Assembly: GCF_010586825.1 (NCBI RefSeq)
Contig: NZ_JAAAGB010000001.1
Coordinates: 1,426,001-1,490,000, forward strand
Direction: 5' to 3'
DNA from: Draconibacterium mangrovi
Lineage (GTDB): Bacteria > Bacteroidota > Bacteroidia > Bacteroidales > Prolixibacteraceae
DNA: 64,000 nt
Shown here piece by piece: positions 34,036 through 43,237 of this stretch. The notes below the pieces were generated by a model. The model had not been told where the DNA came from and ran no database searches. It saw only the letters and a list, made by a program, of their open reading frames with translations. The translations under genes were made by a program, and so were the position numbers. How positions within the stretch are numbered: the first letter of the stretch is position 1; each line of letters opens with the position of its first letter.

Positions 34036-36078
34036 TTATTTGTTTCGGTAATGTTCGAACCAGCTTAAAATAGAAGCCACTTTATACGCCATACCACTTG
34101 GTTTGCTGGTTATGCCGTGCGAGGCTCCCGGAATACGAACCATGGCAGTTTCCACCTCCTGAAGTTTCAGGGCCATGTAATATTGCTCTGATTCAGGTAT
34201 CGGCGTTCGTTGATCTGCTTCTCCCGTAAGTACCATGGTTGGCGTTTTAACATTACCCACCAACGACAAAGGCGAACGTCGGAAATATTCTTCAGGAATT
34301 TCCCACGGTTTATCACCAAAAACATATTTGGTAGCCCAGATTGCCAGGTCGGCATACAAGGCTTCACTTGCCCAATTGATAACGGGTTTGGCCGAAACCG
34401 CAGCTTTAAAACGATCGGTTTTACCCACAATCCAGGCGGTAAGCACTCCACCGCCGCTACCTCCGGTTACAAACAGGTTGTCGGTATCAATGTATCCGCG
34501 GTCGATAACGGCATCAACTCCCGACATCAAATCATCGTAATCGTTACCCGGATAATTGTGGTGAATCGCATTTCCGAAGGCTTCGCCATAACCGGTACTA
34601 CCGCGCGGATTGGAATACAGCACTACATAACCGGCAGCTGCAAACAGTTGTATTTCGGCTGTAAATGAACTGCCGTACATCGTCCACGGGCCACCATGAA
34701 TCTCAAGAATCATTGGGTATTTTTTATTCGGATCGAAGTTTGGAGGAGTAACAATCCAGCCTTGAATTTTTTGCCCGTCGTAAGATGATTCCCACCAAAT
34801 CTCTTCCACATTTCCAATTTCGCGGAAGGCAAAAAGGTCGTTGTTCAGGTTGGTTAATCGTTGCGATTTTCCGTTTGCAAAAACCCCCAGATCAGCCGGG
34901 TGATCAACTGCGCCAATCGTATACGCAAAACTTCCGTTATTCGAAACACTAAAACCTCCGGCATTATACGGACGACCCAGCGAAAGTCCGCCAACTCCTT
35001 CAACAAGGGTTTCAACTTTTCCTGAAAGACTTACATAGGCAATCTTGTTATCGCCCTCATCACCATACAGAAAATACAGACCTTTGCTATCATTTTTCCA
35101 AATTACGTTTTCAACATCGCGATCGAGTTCAGCGGTCAGAATTTTTGGTTCCGAACCATCAGCGTTCATCACATAAAGTGCTGCTACCTGGTAGCCCTGA
35201 AAACGATCGTCAAAACCGGTGTAGGCAATTTTTTTCCCATCGGGAGAAACAGCCGATAAATCATCAGGTCCAAAACGGGTGGTAAGTGCAGCAATTTCAC
35301 CACTTTCGAGACTAAGGCTATACACTTCTGAATTATAAGGAACCAGTTCATGATCATCATGGAGATTGGCTGTAAAATACATTGTTTTTCCATCAGCTGC
35401 CCAACTCGGAGAACTATGATCGTGTGCAGAAGTTGTCCACTGGCGCGGAGTTCCTCCATCCATTCCAATGGTAAAGATCTGACGATTTCCGGGTTTCAGA
35501 AAACCACGGCCATCAGCTTTGTAATACATTTCGTCGATATACACCGGCGGCTCGGCCCATTTGGCACCCTCAGGTTTTGAAGGCAGCTCTAGCAACGATT
35601 TCTTTTTCGAAGGTACAAACATGGTAAACGCCAGCTGACTGTCGTCTGGCGACCACTGAAACCGCCCCGGCGTTTGGCTGGTGTTGGTTAGTGCCACCAT
35701 TTGTCGGGTATCGAGATACATTACATAGAGTTTCATTTTCTCATCTTGCCGGTTGGAGAGGAAAGCCACTTTGGTGCCGTCGTGCGACCACTGCGGACTT
35801 ACATCGTTCTGATTTCCTTGTGTTAGCGGGCGCGGGTTAGTTCCGTCGGCATTCACAATCCAGAGATTGGCATATTTCCTGTCGGTCATAATATCCATAA
35901 AGGCACGTTGGTAGATAATTTTACTACCATCGGGCGAGATCTGCGCATCGGCAACCATTTCCATATCGAAAATGTCGTTGATCTGCAGCGGAGTTTTTAA
36001 GCTGTTTTGCGAAAATGCCGTTGAGCAAACTGCCACAAAAAGCAGAGTGAAAACAAAAAACAATGTAGATTTCTTCAT
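34036..36078 (-). CDS. S9 family (prolyl oligopeptidase-like) serine peptidase
   Basis: The product is an exported peptidase of 680 residues with a signal peptide (MKKSTLFFVFTLLFVAVCST, cut after AFSQN). Residues about 30-410 form a WD40-like/beta-propeller domain with several PDGxKIxY repeats. The C-terminal alpha/beta-hydrolase domain carries the triad Ser541 (TGGSGGG), Asp622 (TGEADQRTP) and His654 (GASHGI). This is the acylaminoacyl/dipeptidyl-peptidase type and cleaves short peptides in the periplasm. It is embedded in the DUF6090 gene array and coupled to copy 3 downstream; a 72-bp DUF6090 remnant lies just upstream. Confidence 0.93.
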   Translation of the reverse strand: MKKSTLFFVFTLLFVAVCSTAFSQNSLKTPLQINDIFDMEMVADAQISPDGSKIIYQRAFMDIMTDRKYANLWIVNADGTNPRPLTQGNQNDVSPQWSHDGTKVAFLSNRQDEKMKLYVMYLDTRQMVALTNTSQTPGRFQWSPDDSQLAFTMFVPSKKKSLLELPSKPEGAKWAEPPVYIDEMYYKADGRGFLKPGNRQIFTIGMDGGTPRQWTTSAHDHSSPSWAADGKTMYFTANLHDDHELVPYNSEVYSLSLESGEIAALTTRFGPDDLSAVSPDGKKIAYTGFDDRFQGYQVAALYVMNADGSEPKILTAELDRDVENVIWKNDSKGLYFLYGDEGDNKIAYVSLSGKVETLVEGVGGLSLGRPYNAGGFSVSNNGSFAYTIGAVDHPADLGVFANGKSQRLTNLNNDLFAFREIGNVEEIWWESSYDGQKIQGWIVTPPNFDPNKKYPMILEIHGGPWTMYGSSFTAEIQLFAAAGYVVLYSNPRGSTGYGEAFGNAIHHNYPGNDYDDLMSGVDAVIDRGYIDTDNLFVTGGSGGGVLTAWIVGKTDRFKAAVSAKPVINWASEALYADLAIWATKYVFGDKPWEIPEEYFRRSPLSLVGNVKTPTMVLTGEADQRTPIPESEQYYMALKLQEVETAMVRIPGASHGITSKPSGMAYKVASILSWFEHYRNK

Positions 36079-36166
36079 GAGGTGATCTTTTATAAATTTT
36101 GTTATGAATAGTTACTTGTTTGTTTTTAAGTAAATATCGATGGTGTGAATTAACTCTGATGATTCT

Positions 36167-36238
36167 TCAAACATCGCTTCTGCTCAGTTTGTTATCGGCA
36201 ACCAGTTTGTAGCACATTTTTGAGAAGAATCGTAGCAT
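36167..36238 (-). pseudogene. Remnant of a DUF6090 gene (first 17 codons)
   Basis: The minus strand from ATG at 36238 reads MLRFFSKMCYKLVADNKL, then SRSDV and a stop. The first 17 codons match the DUF6090 N-terminal block with four or five changes (Arg to Cys, Ala to Val, Glu to Asp). The membrane span and everything after it are missing. It is best read as a decayed copy left by recombination at the conserved 5' block. Confidence 0.75.
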
Positions 36239-36248
36239 AAAATTTCGT

Positions 36249-36998
36249 TTATGTTTTCATCTGTTTCCTGATATAATTTTCCAGCGATTCTTTCACTTTC
36301 TCTGTTTCGCTTATTATAAACTCAATACGGTACCGGGCATTTTTGTAGGTATTTGAGTACAACTTTAGGCCATTAAGAAAGTCTTGATTATGAAAGGGAT
36401 CTTTAATTTCTACCCTTCCAATAATCGACGCTTCCCCATTTGGCCCCACCTCAACACCGCTAAGCCAGAATTTATCTAAAAGTATTTTTGCTTCTTTGCC
36501 TGGTTGCCTATATTCATTATCAATCATCGCATTTATTCTCGGATACAGGAAATCATACAACCGAGCCAGATCTGCGCAAACAGAACCATCTGTAATCTTA
36601 TCCAATCCTACAGATTTTAACGACTCGTACACACCGGGATCATAACCAAATCTTATTCCAATAGAAAGATAGGGCAGGTATTTCTGAAGCGAATCTGCAG
36701 AACTCTCATTTTTGCCCATTAAACGATAAAGGTTTGAAACCCCGAATTCCATGGAATCAAGGCGACCTAATAACATGTGGTAGATCCCCAAATCGTTATC
36801 AAGCGATATCACTAAATCACTTATTATTTTATGTTCGTAGATATGAATTTTTCGCTGCTCGTTCCAGTTGTTAATCTGCAGGGCAATTACAATCCCAATT
36901 ACCACCAGCAAAATTTCACCAACAGCGTAACGCATGTATTTTGCAGCCCTGTTTTCGGCGGCCAGTTTGTAGCGCATTTTTGAGAAGAAACGGAGCAT
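36249..36998 (-). CDS. DUF6090 protein, copy 4
   Basis: A 249-residue DUF6090 protein with the invariant start (MLRFFSKMRYKLAAENRAAK) and membrane span, then a helical variable domain (IYEHKIISDLVISLDNDLG and a SLKSVGLDKI motif near 125). The C-terminus is helical and basic (KVKESLENYIRKQMKT). It lies upstream of the peptidase and the 72-bp remnant. The 116-bp gap to copy 5 is A/T-rich and could hold a promoter, although none matches the consensus well. Confidence 0.85.
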   Translation of the reverse strand: MLRFFSKMRYKLAAENRAAKYMRYAVGEILLVVIGIVIALQINNWNEQRKIHIYEHKIISDLVISLDNDLGIYHMLLGRLDSMEFGVSNLYRLMGKNESSADSLQKYLPYLSIGIRFGYDPGVYESLKSVGLDKITDGSVCADLARLYDFLYPRINAMIDNEYRQPGKEAKILLDKFWLSGVEVGPNGEASIIGRVEIKDPFHNQDFLNGLKLYSNTYKNARYRIEFIISETEKVKESLENYIRKQMKT

Positions 36999-37114
36999 GA
37001 TCTTGAGTTAAGTTTCAACTAATAACTTTAACAACGGCTTAAATGTTCAGTAACAATCTAAATACCAGCGAATAGATAACAAACAGTTCAATCCTGCAGG
37101 ATATATACTGCGTT

Positions 37115-38158
37115 TTAATCCACCTGTTTATCCAATAACAAAAATCCGTTTCTTACCGGATAATACACCCTTTCGCAATCATCCCCCACTTGAATATATT
37201 CCTGGTCATTTATAGAGATTATCCTGCGAGATTCAGGATTTACCCTTGTTCTTATATTCTCGTTATTCTCTCTGTTGATTTTGTGTAATAGTACTTCTTT
37301 GGAAGATGGATTATAAACAATAAATACATTCCTGAAACCGATGAAATCAGGCTCGACCTGGCTTACTAAATCACAATCAAAACTCTTGAATGGAATTAAT
37401 CCTCTGTCGGTAAGAAAGCTACCAAAATCAACATTGCTTTTCCCTTTATGCTGCAGATCCCACAGTAGCACAAGAGACATATTTCTGATGGTTGAAGCAC
37501 CATAAAAATTTTCATTAAGCTGAAAGTTTAAATAATGAATAACCTTATTTCTGAAAATTTGATTGTTCTGTATATAGTTCTCCCTTTTTTCATTTGCGAT
37601 ACTATCTGTATCATAAAACCAGGGCAATTCATCCGAAAATTCTTTAAATCTTTGCAGACTCAGCTCTGTAGCTTTCGCCTCCCACTCCTGTCGCTGTACA
37701 ATATTCTTTTTTAGATTTTTAGCAATAAAAAGAGTGAATTTATCGTTAGGCAACAGCCTTTTTTCAAGTGCAATTAAAGCATTTAAGTTCTCGGTCTGCA
37801 GATCATGTACATAGGTGTCGAAAATACCAAACTTGCCATAGAAAGAACCAAATCCATACTTTAGATCTCTGAGTGTCTTTTGGGTTTCAAGTTCATACAA
37901 CACATCGCTTAATTCATAGCCCACATTTAGCAAATAACTGGTTGAAGAAATATTGTTTTCCAACTCTTGTTCCAACGACTTCTTAGTTTCTTCAATATCG
38001 TTTTGAATTTTGCGTTGTTCGTTCCAGTTATTTACCTGTAATGCGATTAGTATACCGATTACCACTAATAGAATTTCGCCAATGGCGTAACGCATATATT
38101 TGGCGGCCCGGTTTTCGGCAGCAAGTTTGTAGCGCATTTTTGAAAAGAATCGGAGCAT
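37115..38158 (-). CDS. DUF6090 protein, copy 5 (long variant)
   Basis: Start set at 38158, where the family's N-terminal block begins; the frame runs nine codons further upstream. At 347 residues it is about 100 longer than the other copies. After the shared N-terminus and span it has the helical domain, then an extra C-terminal region (about 245-347) with short strands (FIGFRNVFIVYNPSSKEVLL; ISINDQEYIQVGDD; RVYYPVRNGFLLLDKQ) suggesting an added beta-domain. It begins 48 bp after the MFS permease gene. Confidence 0.83.
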   Translation of the reverse strand: MLRFFSKMRYKLAAENRAAKYMRYAIGEILLVVIGILIALQVNNWNEQRKIQNDIEETKKSLEQELENNISSTSYLLNVGYELSDVLYELETQKTLRDLKYGFGSFYGKFGIFDTYVHDLQTENLNALIALEKRLLPNDKFTLFIAKNLKKNIVQRQEWEAKATELSLQRFKEFSDELPWFYDTDSIANEKRENYIQNNQIFRNKVIHYLNFQLNENFYGASTIRNMSLVLLWDLQHKGKSNVDFGSFLTDRGLIPFKSFDCDLVSQVEPDFIGFRNVFIVYNPSSKEVLLHKINRENNENIRTRVNPESRRIISINDQEYIQVGDDCERVYYPVRNGFLLLDKQVD

Positions 38159-38206
38159 AATCAATTCATTTATTTTTAATGGCAATTCTGCATTGGTAAC
38201 GTCAGA

Positions 38207-39544
38207 TCACCCGTATTTGATTTCAAGTTTCTCCATCTTATTTTTGTGTCTTTTAAAACTGACAAATGGTATTATTGCCAATACAACCACCATAAAAATC
38301 AGGTAGAACACAAATACCTGTTGCCAGTTTAAATAAACTTTTGCTTCGCCCATTATCCAGGCACCTGCCGACATTCCCAGATTGGCAATTGCCATATAAA
38401 GCGTAAACTGGGTGGCTGCAACGCGTTTCCAGCACAGTTGCATGGCCACAGCCAAAATCGCAATTGTTATAAAAGTATCGAGAATGGCAAAAACACCAAT
38501 AAAGCCTATTATAAAAGTATCGTTGCTCCAATATTGAGGTAATAACGACATTACCATCATCAAGGTAATAAGCCCTAACACATAAAATACGATCATCCTT
38601 ATTTTTCCGAAGATGTCGATCATTGCACCACCCACAAACATGCCCATAATACCTCCAACGAAAGCGGTTATCGAAAAAACATGTGAATAGCGGGCATCGC
38701 TCCAGCCCAGTTCCTGCACGGCAAAAATCGGCAGAAGCGTAGTAACATAAGCCGATGCTATCCGATAAACAAAAACGGCAACTCCCAGGATCAGACTCAC
38801 GGGCAAACTAAAAGCCCTAAGCAAACTTTTTAGAATAAGCCTCCAGCTGTTGAGTTGAATCTTTTTTGCTTCGGGAGAAGCACTTCCGGCTGTCCATGGA
38901 GTAAGCTTTTCTCCGCGACGTTCTGTTAAGAGCAAAGGAAAAAGCATGATTGCCGAAATGACTATACCAAATAAATTCATGGCAATCATAAAACTATAAT
39001 TGGTAAACAGCCAGCTGGTAACGGCAACAGTAGCTGAAATACTTGCAGCTTTGGCACCCCACATTAAACCATTGGCCCGGGCCTGTTGATCTTCCGGCAA
39101 AATGTCGATAGCCAGACTATCGATGGAAATATCCTGGAAAATACTGGCTAAACTGCTCATAAAACCGGCAATCATTAGAACAGACATACGGTTTAGTGGA
39201 TCAGTTATAACTGCCAATAAAAGAAAACTGGCTACCAATCCCGCCTGACCAAACAAAATCCAAGGCCTGCGTCGGCCCATAGGCAAATACGTAAAGCGGT
39301 CCATTAAGGGAGCTGCAATAATTTTAAAACTCCATGGCAAACCCACTATGGCAATAAAACTGCCTATTTCGGCCGGAGTTTTTCCGTTTGCTGCCATCCA
39401 TGCCGGCATTGCGAACATAAATAACCCGTTTGGAATACCCTGTGCGAAATACAAAGCTGCAAAGGTGACGTAGCGTAGAAAGGCGCTATCTGCCAAAGCC
39501 GGCAAACGTCTGTTGGAAGTCAAATCTTTTACTAATTGCAGCAT
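38207..39544 (-). CDS. MFS transporter (AmpG/PAT-like)
   Basis: Permease of 445 residues with about twelve membrane spans. The N-terminal YFAQGIPNGLFMFAMPAWM and the loop PLMDRFTYLPMGRRRPW are typical of the PAT/AmpG branch of the major facilitator superfamily, whose members move acetyl-CoA, muropeptides or related compounds. A central cytoplasmic loop (about 205-235) separates the halves. Substrate not deducible. It is 15 bp downstream of the OsmC gene and 48 bp upstream of DUF6090 copy 5, so all may be one transcript. Confidence 0.85.
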   Translation of the reverse strand: MLQLVKDLTSNRRLPALADSAFLRYVTFAALYFAQGIPNGLFMFAMPAWMAANGKTPAEIGSFIAIVGLPWSFKIIAAPLMDRFTYLPMGRRRPWILFGQAGLVASFLLLAVITDPLNRMSVLMIAGFMSSLASIFQDISIDSLAIDILPEDQQARANGLMWGAKAASISATVAVTSWLFTNYSFMIAMNLFGIVISAIMLFPLLLTERRGEKLTPWTAGSASPEAKKIQLNSWRLILKSLLRAFSLPVSLILGVAVFVYRIASAYVTTLLPIFAVQELGWSDARYSHVFSITAFVGGIMGMFVGGAMIDIFGKIRMIVFYVLGLITLMMVMSLLPQYWSNDTFIIGFIGVFAILDTFITIAILAVAMQLCWKRVAATQFTLYMAIANLGMSAGAWIMGEAKVYLNWQQVFVFYLIFMVVVLAIIPFVSFKRHKNKMEKLEIKYG

Positions 39545-39559
39545 AGGCTTACTTATTTG

Positions 39560-40066
39560 TTAGGAGGTAATAATTTCAGAATCAACAGGAGTTGCAGAAG
39601 TAATCGTCTGTAAAACCACACAATATCGTTCGGTTAATTTTAGCAGGGTTTTCTTTTTCTCCTCATCGGCATCGCAATCCAGCTCAAACATTAACCGGAT
39701 GTTTCGAAATCCTACCGGCACTTCTTTCGAAACGGCGAGTGTACCTTTAAAATCTAGGTCGCCTTCGGCTTTTACCGTTCCGCTTCGGAGTTCTATTCCA
39801 ATGGCAGTAGCTACCGAACGAAGTGTAACACCGGCACACGAAACCAGGGCTTCCAGCAATAAATCGCCCGAACAGGCCAGTGAACCGTCACCGCCCGTAG
39901 CAGGATGAAGTCCGGCTTCGACAAGTGCCCTTCCGGTTTCAACTTTACAAGAAATTCCTTCTCCAATTTTACCTTCCGCCTTAAGCGTGACAACTGCCGA
40001 ATCGGGTTCGATTTTGTATTTATCTTTCAGGGGCGCCTGTATTGCTCTTAGTTCTTCGGAATTCAT
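39560..40066 (-). CDS. OsmC family protein
   Basis: Start at 40066 (MNSEELRAIQ); an ATG two codons upstream is possible. Protein of 168 residues with the OsmC/Ohr fold. The two redox cysteines are present, one in LVSCAGVTLRSVA and one in ERYCVVLQTI, and LHPATGGDGSLACSGDLLLEAL is the typical active-site neighbourhood. Family members reduce organic hydroperoxides or act in sulfur chemistry. First gene of the minus-strand run with the MFS permease. Confidence 0.88.
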   Translation of the reverse strand: MNSEELRAIQAPLKDKYKIEPDSAVVTLKAEGKIGEGISCKVETGRALVEAGLHPATGGDGSLACSGDLLLEALVSCAGVTLRSVATAIGIELRSGTVKAEGDLDFKGTLAVSKEVPVGFRNIRLMFELDCDADEEKKKTLLKLTERYCVVLQTITSATPVDSEIITS

Positions 40067-40520
40067 AATCACTAAGTTAAATTCGTTGATTTATTGACTG
40101 CTACTCAAATTATTTATCAGGGCTATTCTATCATTTCGGGAAAAATATTTGAGGTATTGCACAAGCCAAGCAAAAAGGAAAATGGTAATAAGATGATGAG
40201 TAATCTTAATCCACCCGGATGGTTTGTTGAGTATCTTCATGTTTTTTCAATTGTTGGTTGCTTTTCGAAGAAGACAAATCTTATTTAAGACATGAAAGTC
40301 TCAATTATAACCACAGGCAGGCAATTTTGTTTAAACCACTGGATAAAAGACAGTTTCACAAACCAAAACACCAATAAAACGGTGTGTATAAAACAAAGGC
40401 TCCGGGCGACGCCACGCCACCCGAAGCCTTCTAAATCCGCAGTATCGTCATTAAAAGTTTGTTATGTAATGTATCGTGCTCAACGAACGCTGCGGATGAA
40501 TTAACAGGATATTCTCAAAA
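40067..40520. other. Intergenic region, 454 bp
   Basis: Two minus-strand genes flank this gap. No convincing reading frame was found. It contains the terminator at 40393-40427 that belongs to the lipocalin-like gene. The rest is A/T-rich and otherwise unremarkable. Confidence 0.5.
40393..40427 (-). terminator. Terminator of the lipocalin-like gene
   Basis: AAGGCTTCGGGTGGC pairs with GTCGCCCGGAGCCTT (minus strand) with two mismatches, followed by TGTTTTAT. It lies about 95 bp after the stop. Confidence 0.6.
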
Positions 40521-40952
40521 TTATTTCACCCGTACATATTTCTCCATTCGATAATTGTCTTTGTCGTAGCTCCAGTCTACATTTACAGGGTTAATCTGAA
40601 TCAGCGTATCGCCTTTAAACTCCAAAAGCAATCGTTCGTCTGTTCCCATATAATCCTCCGAAATATGAAAAGTAATATGTTCCGTATAGTGATTTCCATT
40701 AAGCGTATAAGTTCCGCTGCCATAATTAGGAGTGGTAGTGCCGTCGGAAATAAATTTACCCACAAACATAAAATATTCGCCCGACCAGCTTTTTAGTTGT
40801 TCCCCTTCAGCATTTCCGGGAATGGTCCAGGCAATTTCACCATCAACAATACTTTTATATTCAACCAATTTCCAGGTACCCTGCAGCTGATCGTGGTTTG
40901 CAGTGCAGGCAAATAGCAAAGCGGCAGCAAATAACAGAATTCGATTTTTCAT
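40521..40952 (-). CDS. Lipocalin-like lipoprotein
   Basis: Lipoprotein of 143 residues (lipobox LLFAC). The mature domain starts with LQGTWKLVEYKSI, the Gly-x-Trp signature at the first strand of lipocalins, and continues as an up-and-down barrel with hairpins such as SGTYTLNGNHYTEHITFHI and a final YRMEKYVRVK strand. Probably binds a small hydrophobic ligand or acts as a periplasmic accessory. A single-gene unit with its own terminator. Confidence 0.75.
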   Translation of the reverse strand: MKNRILLFAAALLFACTANHDQLQGTWKLVEYKSIVDGEIAWTIPGNAEGEQLKSWSGEYFMFVGKFISDGTTTPNYGSGTYTLNGNHYTEHITFHISEDYMGTDERLLLEFKGDTLIQINPVNVDWSYDKDNYRMEKYVRVK

Positions 40953-41441
40953 GCTAATTTATTTTAGTAAATGCCAGGTACTAACAAGCAGGTAACCAGT
41001 TGTTTTGTTTTTTTTTATCTCAAAAAACCGATCAAACACCAAAGAGAATGATTCAGATACAGTCTTTTCATGAATTGAATTTTGGTTAAAATGGATCAGG
41101 ATAATTATAGAAAAGGGATCTCCGGCTTTTGAAAATTGTTTTGCTACTGCAACCAGCCTTAGGTTTTCAGCTCTTATCACCAAAACAATCGGGGCATGAC
41201 ACGAATGTCGTTTTTGTACCTGTGTGCTAAAGTGTCAACATTTTCGTCCATGCAAAACAGGAACAAAAAGTTACGAAAAAACACTTAGATACGCAATAGA
41301 GCTTACTGTTGGGACTCGTTCGACTTTCAAAAATTTCGATCCTAATTCAGCAAAGAATGTTTTTGGGCAGAACAATATGGAGCCGATTTCGTTTAAGTAA
41401 ATCCGTGGCGCTAAAAGCCACTATCATTATAAATTGAATTT
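40953..41441. other. Intergenic region, 489 bp
   Basis: Between divergent genes. The minus strand at 40959-41183 is open for 74 codons but lacks any recognisable feature. A small hairpin GTGGC/GCCAC (41405-41421) sits in the leader of the acyl-CoA dehydrogenase gene, 20 bp before its ATG. No consensus promoter was recognised. Confidence 0.45.
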
Positions 41442-42989
41442 ATGCAAGTAGCTACAACCGGGACAACACCGGTTTCCAATAACAATCAAACCTCATCTAT
41501 CCCGTTTTCAGAATTTTTAGAAAACCTGAAAGTAAAAATGAAACAGGTTTTTCATGTACGGGCCGATATCGATCAACTGAGTTTAAAACGCGGACTTCCA
41601 CCGTTTGTAATGCGCGAAATTATGTCGGCAAATCCACTTTCGGTGGGTATTCCAACACAATATGGCGGACGCGGTGGAGTAATGAAAGAAAACATAGGCC
41701 TGCTGGCAGCAGCATCCTACGAGTCGCTGGCACTGTCGTTAACCTTTGGAATTAACTCGGCTTTGTTTCTGCAGCCTTTTGGAAAATTTGGACAAGATGA
41801 GGTAAAAGCAAACGTTTTTAATCGCTTTTTAAACGATAAAGCCATGGGCGGTTTAATGATTACCGAACCGGATTATGGCAGCGATGCCTTAAACATGCAA
41901 ACGTCGTACACTGAGTCGGAGTCGAAATACCACCTGAAAGGAAAAAAACACTGGGCAGGATTAACCGGTTGGGCCGACTTTTGGTTGCTTTCGGCACGTC
42001 AGCAGTCAAAATCGGAGAAACTGCAGCGCGACATCGACTTCTTTTTATGCGATGTAACCGCTCCCGGACAAAATATTGTGGTGGAAGAGTTTTTCGAGAA
42101 CCTGGGTTTGTATGCCATCCCCTACGGACGAAACCGTATTGATGTGCAACTGCCGCAAACGCATAAACTGGTGCCCGAAACAACGGGTGTTAAAATGATG
42201 CTCGACCTGTTACACCGAAGCCGTATGCAGTTCCCCGGAATGGGCATGGGCTTTATTCAGCGTATGCTCGACGAGGCATTAACACACTGCAAAGAACGAA
42301 TGGTGGGCGGAAAAAGCCTGTTTAACTACGACCGCGTGCAACATCGTTTATCGAAACTGCAGGCTTCGTATACCATCTGCTCGGCCATGTGTGCCAACAG
42401 TAGCGAAAAAGCGGGGCTGGATGTCGACCTGTCGTCGCAGGGAATGGAAGCCAACGCCGTAAAAAGTGTGATTACCGATATAATGCAGGAAGCTGCCCAA
42501 TCGGTGGTTCAGCTGGTGGGTGCAAAGGCGTATAAACTCAATCATATTGCCGGACGAGGAACTGCCGACAGCCGTCCGTTTCAGATCTTTGAAGGATCGA
42601 ATGATATTCTTTACGCACAAATTTCGGAGGGGCTGGTAAAAATGATGAAACGCGCCAAAGAGCGTAACCTGTTTCAGTTTTTGAAAGGTTACGACCTGAC
42701 CGATAAAGCAGTGCATTTTGTAAAAAACCAGGTTGATTTTAATCTTGACCTTCAGATACCACAGCGCAAGCTTGTTGAGATGGGCAAAATCATTGGCCGC
42801 GTAATTTCGCTGAACCAGGTTTTAGACCTCTCGGAGAAAGGATTTAACAAAGAGCTGATCGATGGTAGTGTGGCATTCCTGCAACAGGAGATCACCAAAT
42901 TGATGTCGGCCTTTAACTTTAAAAACGAAGAAAAAGTGGTTGATGGCTACGACGAGAACACCTCGTGGCTGAATTTTGTGGCCGGATAA
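41442..42989 (+). CDS. Acyl-CoA dehydrogenase family flavoprotein
   Basis: The enzyme has 515 residues and the FAD-dependent ACAD layout. It has an N-terminal helical domain, a middle beta-domain with GGLMITEPDYGSDALNMQT (about 137-155, FAD and acyl-CoA contacts) and HLKGKKHWAGLTGWADFWLL, and a C-terminal four-helix domain with RPFQIFEGSNDILYAQIS (about 382-399) carrying the catalytic-base Glu. It is longer than the usual ~380 residues because of N- and C-terminal extensions. Probably oxidises an acyl thioester; exact substrate unknown. No electron-transfer flavoprotein gene is adjacent. Confidence 0.87.
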   Translation: MQVATTGTTPVSNNNQTSSIPFSEFLENLKVKMKQVFHVRADIDQLSLKRGLPPFVMREIMSANPLSVGIPTQYGGRGGVMKENIGLLAAASYESLALSLTFGINSALFLQPFGKFGQDEVKANVFNRFLNDKAMGGLMITEPDYGSDALNMQTSYTESESKYHLKGKKHWAGLTGWADFWLLSARQQSKSEKLQRDIDFFLCDVTAPGQNIVVEEFFENLGLYAIPYGRNRIDVQLPQTHKLVPETTGVKMMLDLLHRSRMQFPGMGMGFIQRMLDEALTHCKERMVGGKSLFNYDRVQHRLSKLQASYTICSAMCANSSEKAGLDVDLSSQGMEANAVKSVITDIMQEAAQSVVQLVGAKAYKLNHIAGRGTADSRPFQIFEGSNDILYAQISEGLVKMMKRAKERNLFQFLKGYDLTDKAVHFVKNQVDFNLDLQIPQRKLVEMGKIIGRVISLNQVLDLSEKGFNKELIDGSVAFLQQEITKLMSAFNFKNEEKVVDGYDENTSWLNFVAG

Positions 42990-43085
42990 CGGTGTAAAAG
43001 TTCACCATCTTTAAGACGTAAAAAATAAGACAACAAACAAAAAATAGCCCTTTCAACACCACCATACTCCTTAAAAAGACACGGG

Positions 43086-43132
43086 TTAGGGAAAACTGCC
43101 GTTCGCCCCTCATAAACGACAGTTTTCCCTAA
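43086..43132. repeat. 18-bp-stem inverted repeat
   Basis: TTAGGGAAAACTGCCGTT (43086-43103) and its complement (43115-43132, one mismatch) around an 11-base loop, about 100 bp after the acyl-CoA dehydrogenase stop. There is no T-tract, so a plain terminator is uncertain. Confidence 0.65.
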
Positions 43133-43237
43133 ATTCCTTTATCGGTCACTATTCCCGGCCTCTAATCCCATTAACTTTTTATTCCGGATCATCGTTACGA
43201 ACTTTACAATTACGCAATCAAAAAAAAACAGTCGACG

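Noticed and set aside
40094..40288. Open frame of 64 codons on the plus strand
   Set aside because: No domain, no ribosome-binding site and A/T-driven composition; it begins inside the upstream region of the OsmC gene.
40959..41183. Open frame of 74 codons on the minus strand
   Set aside because: It lies just upstream of the lipocalin-like gene, but it has no recognisable domain or signal. It is kept only as part of the intergenic description.
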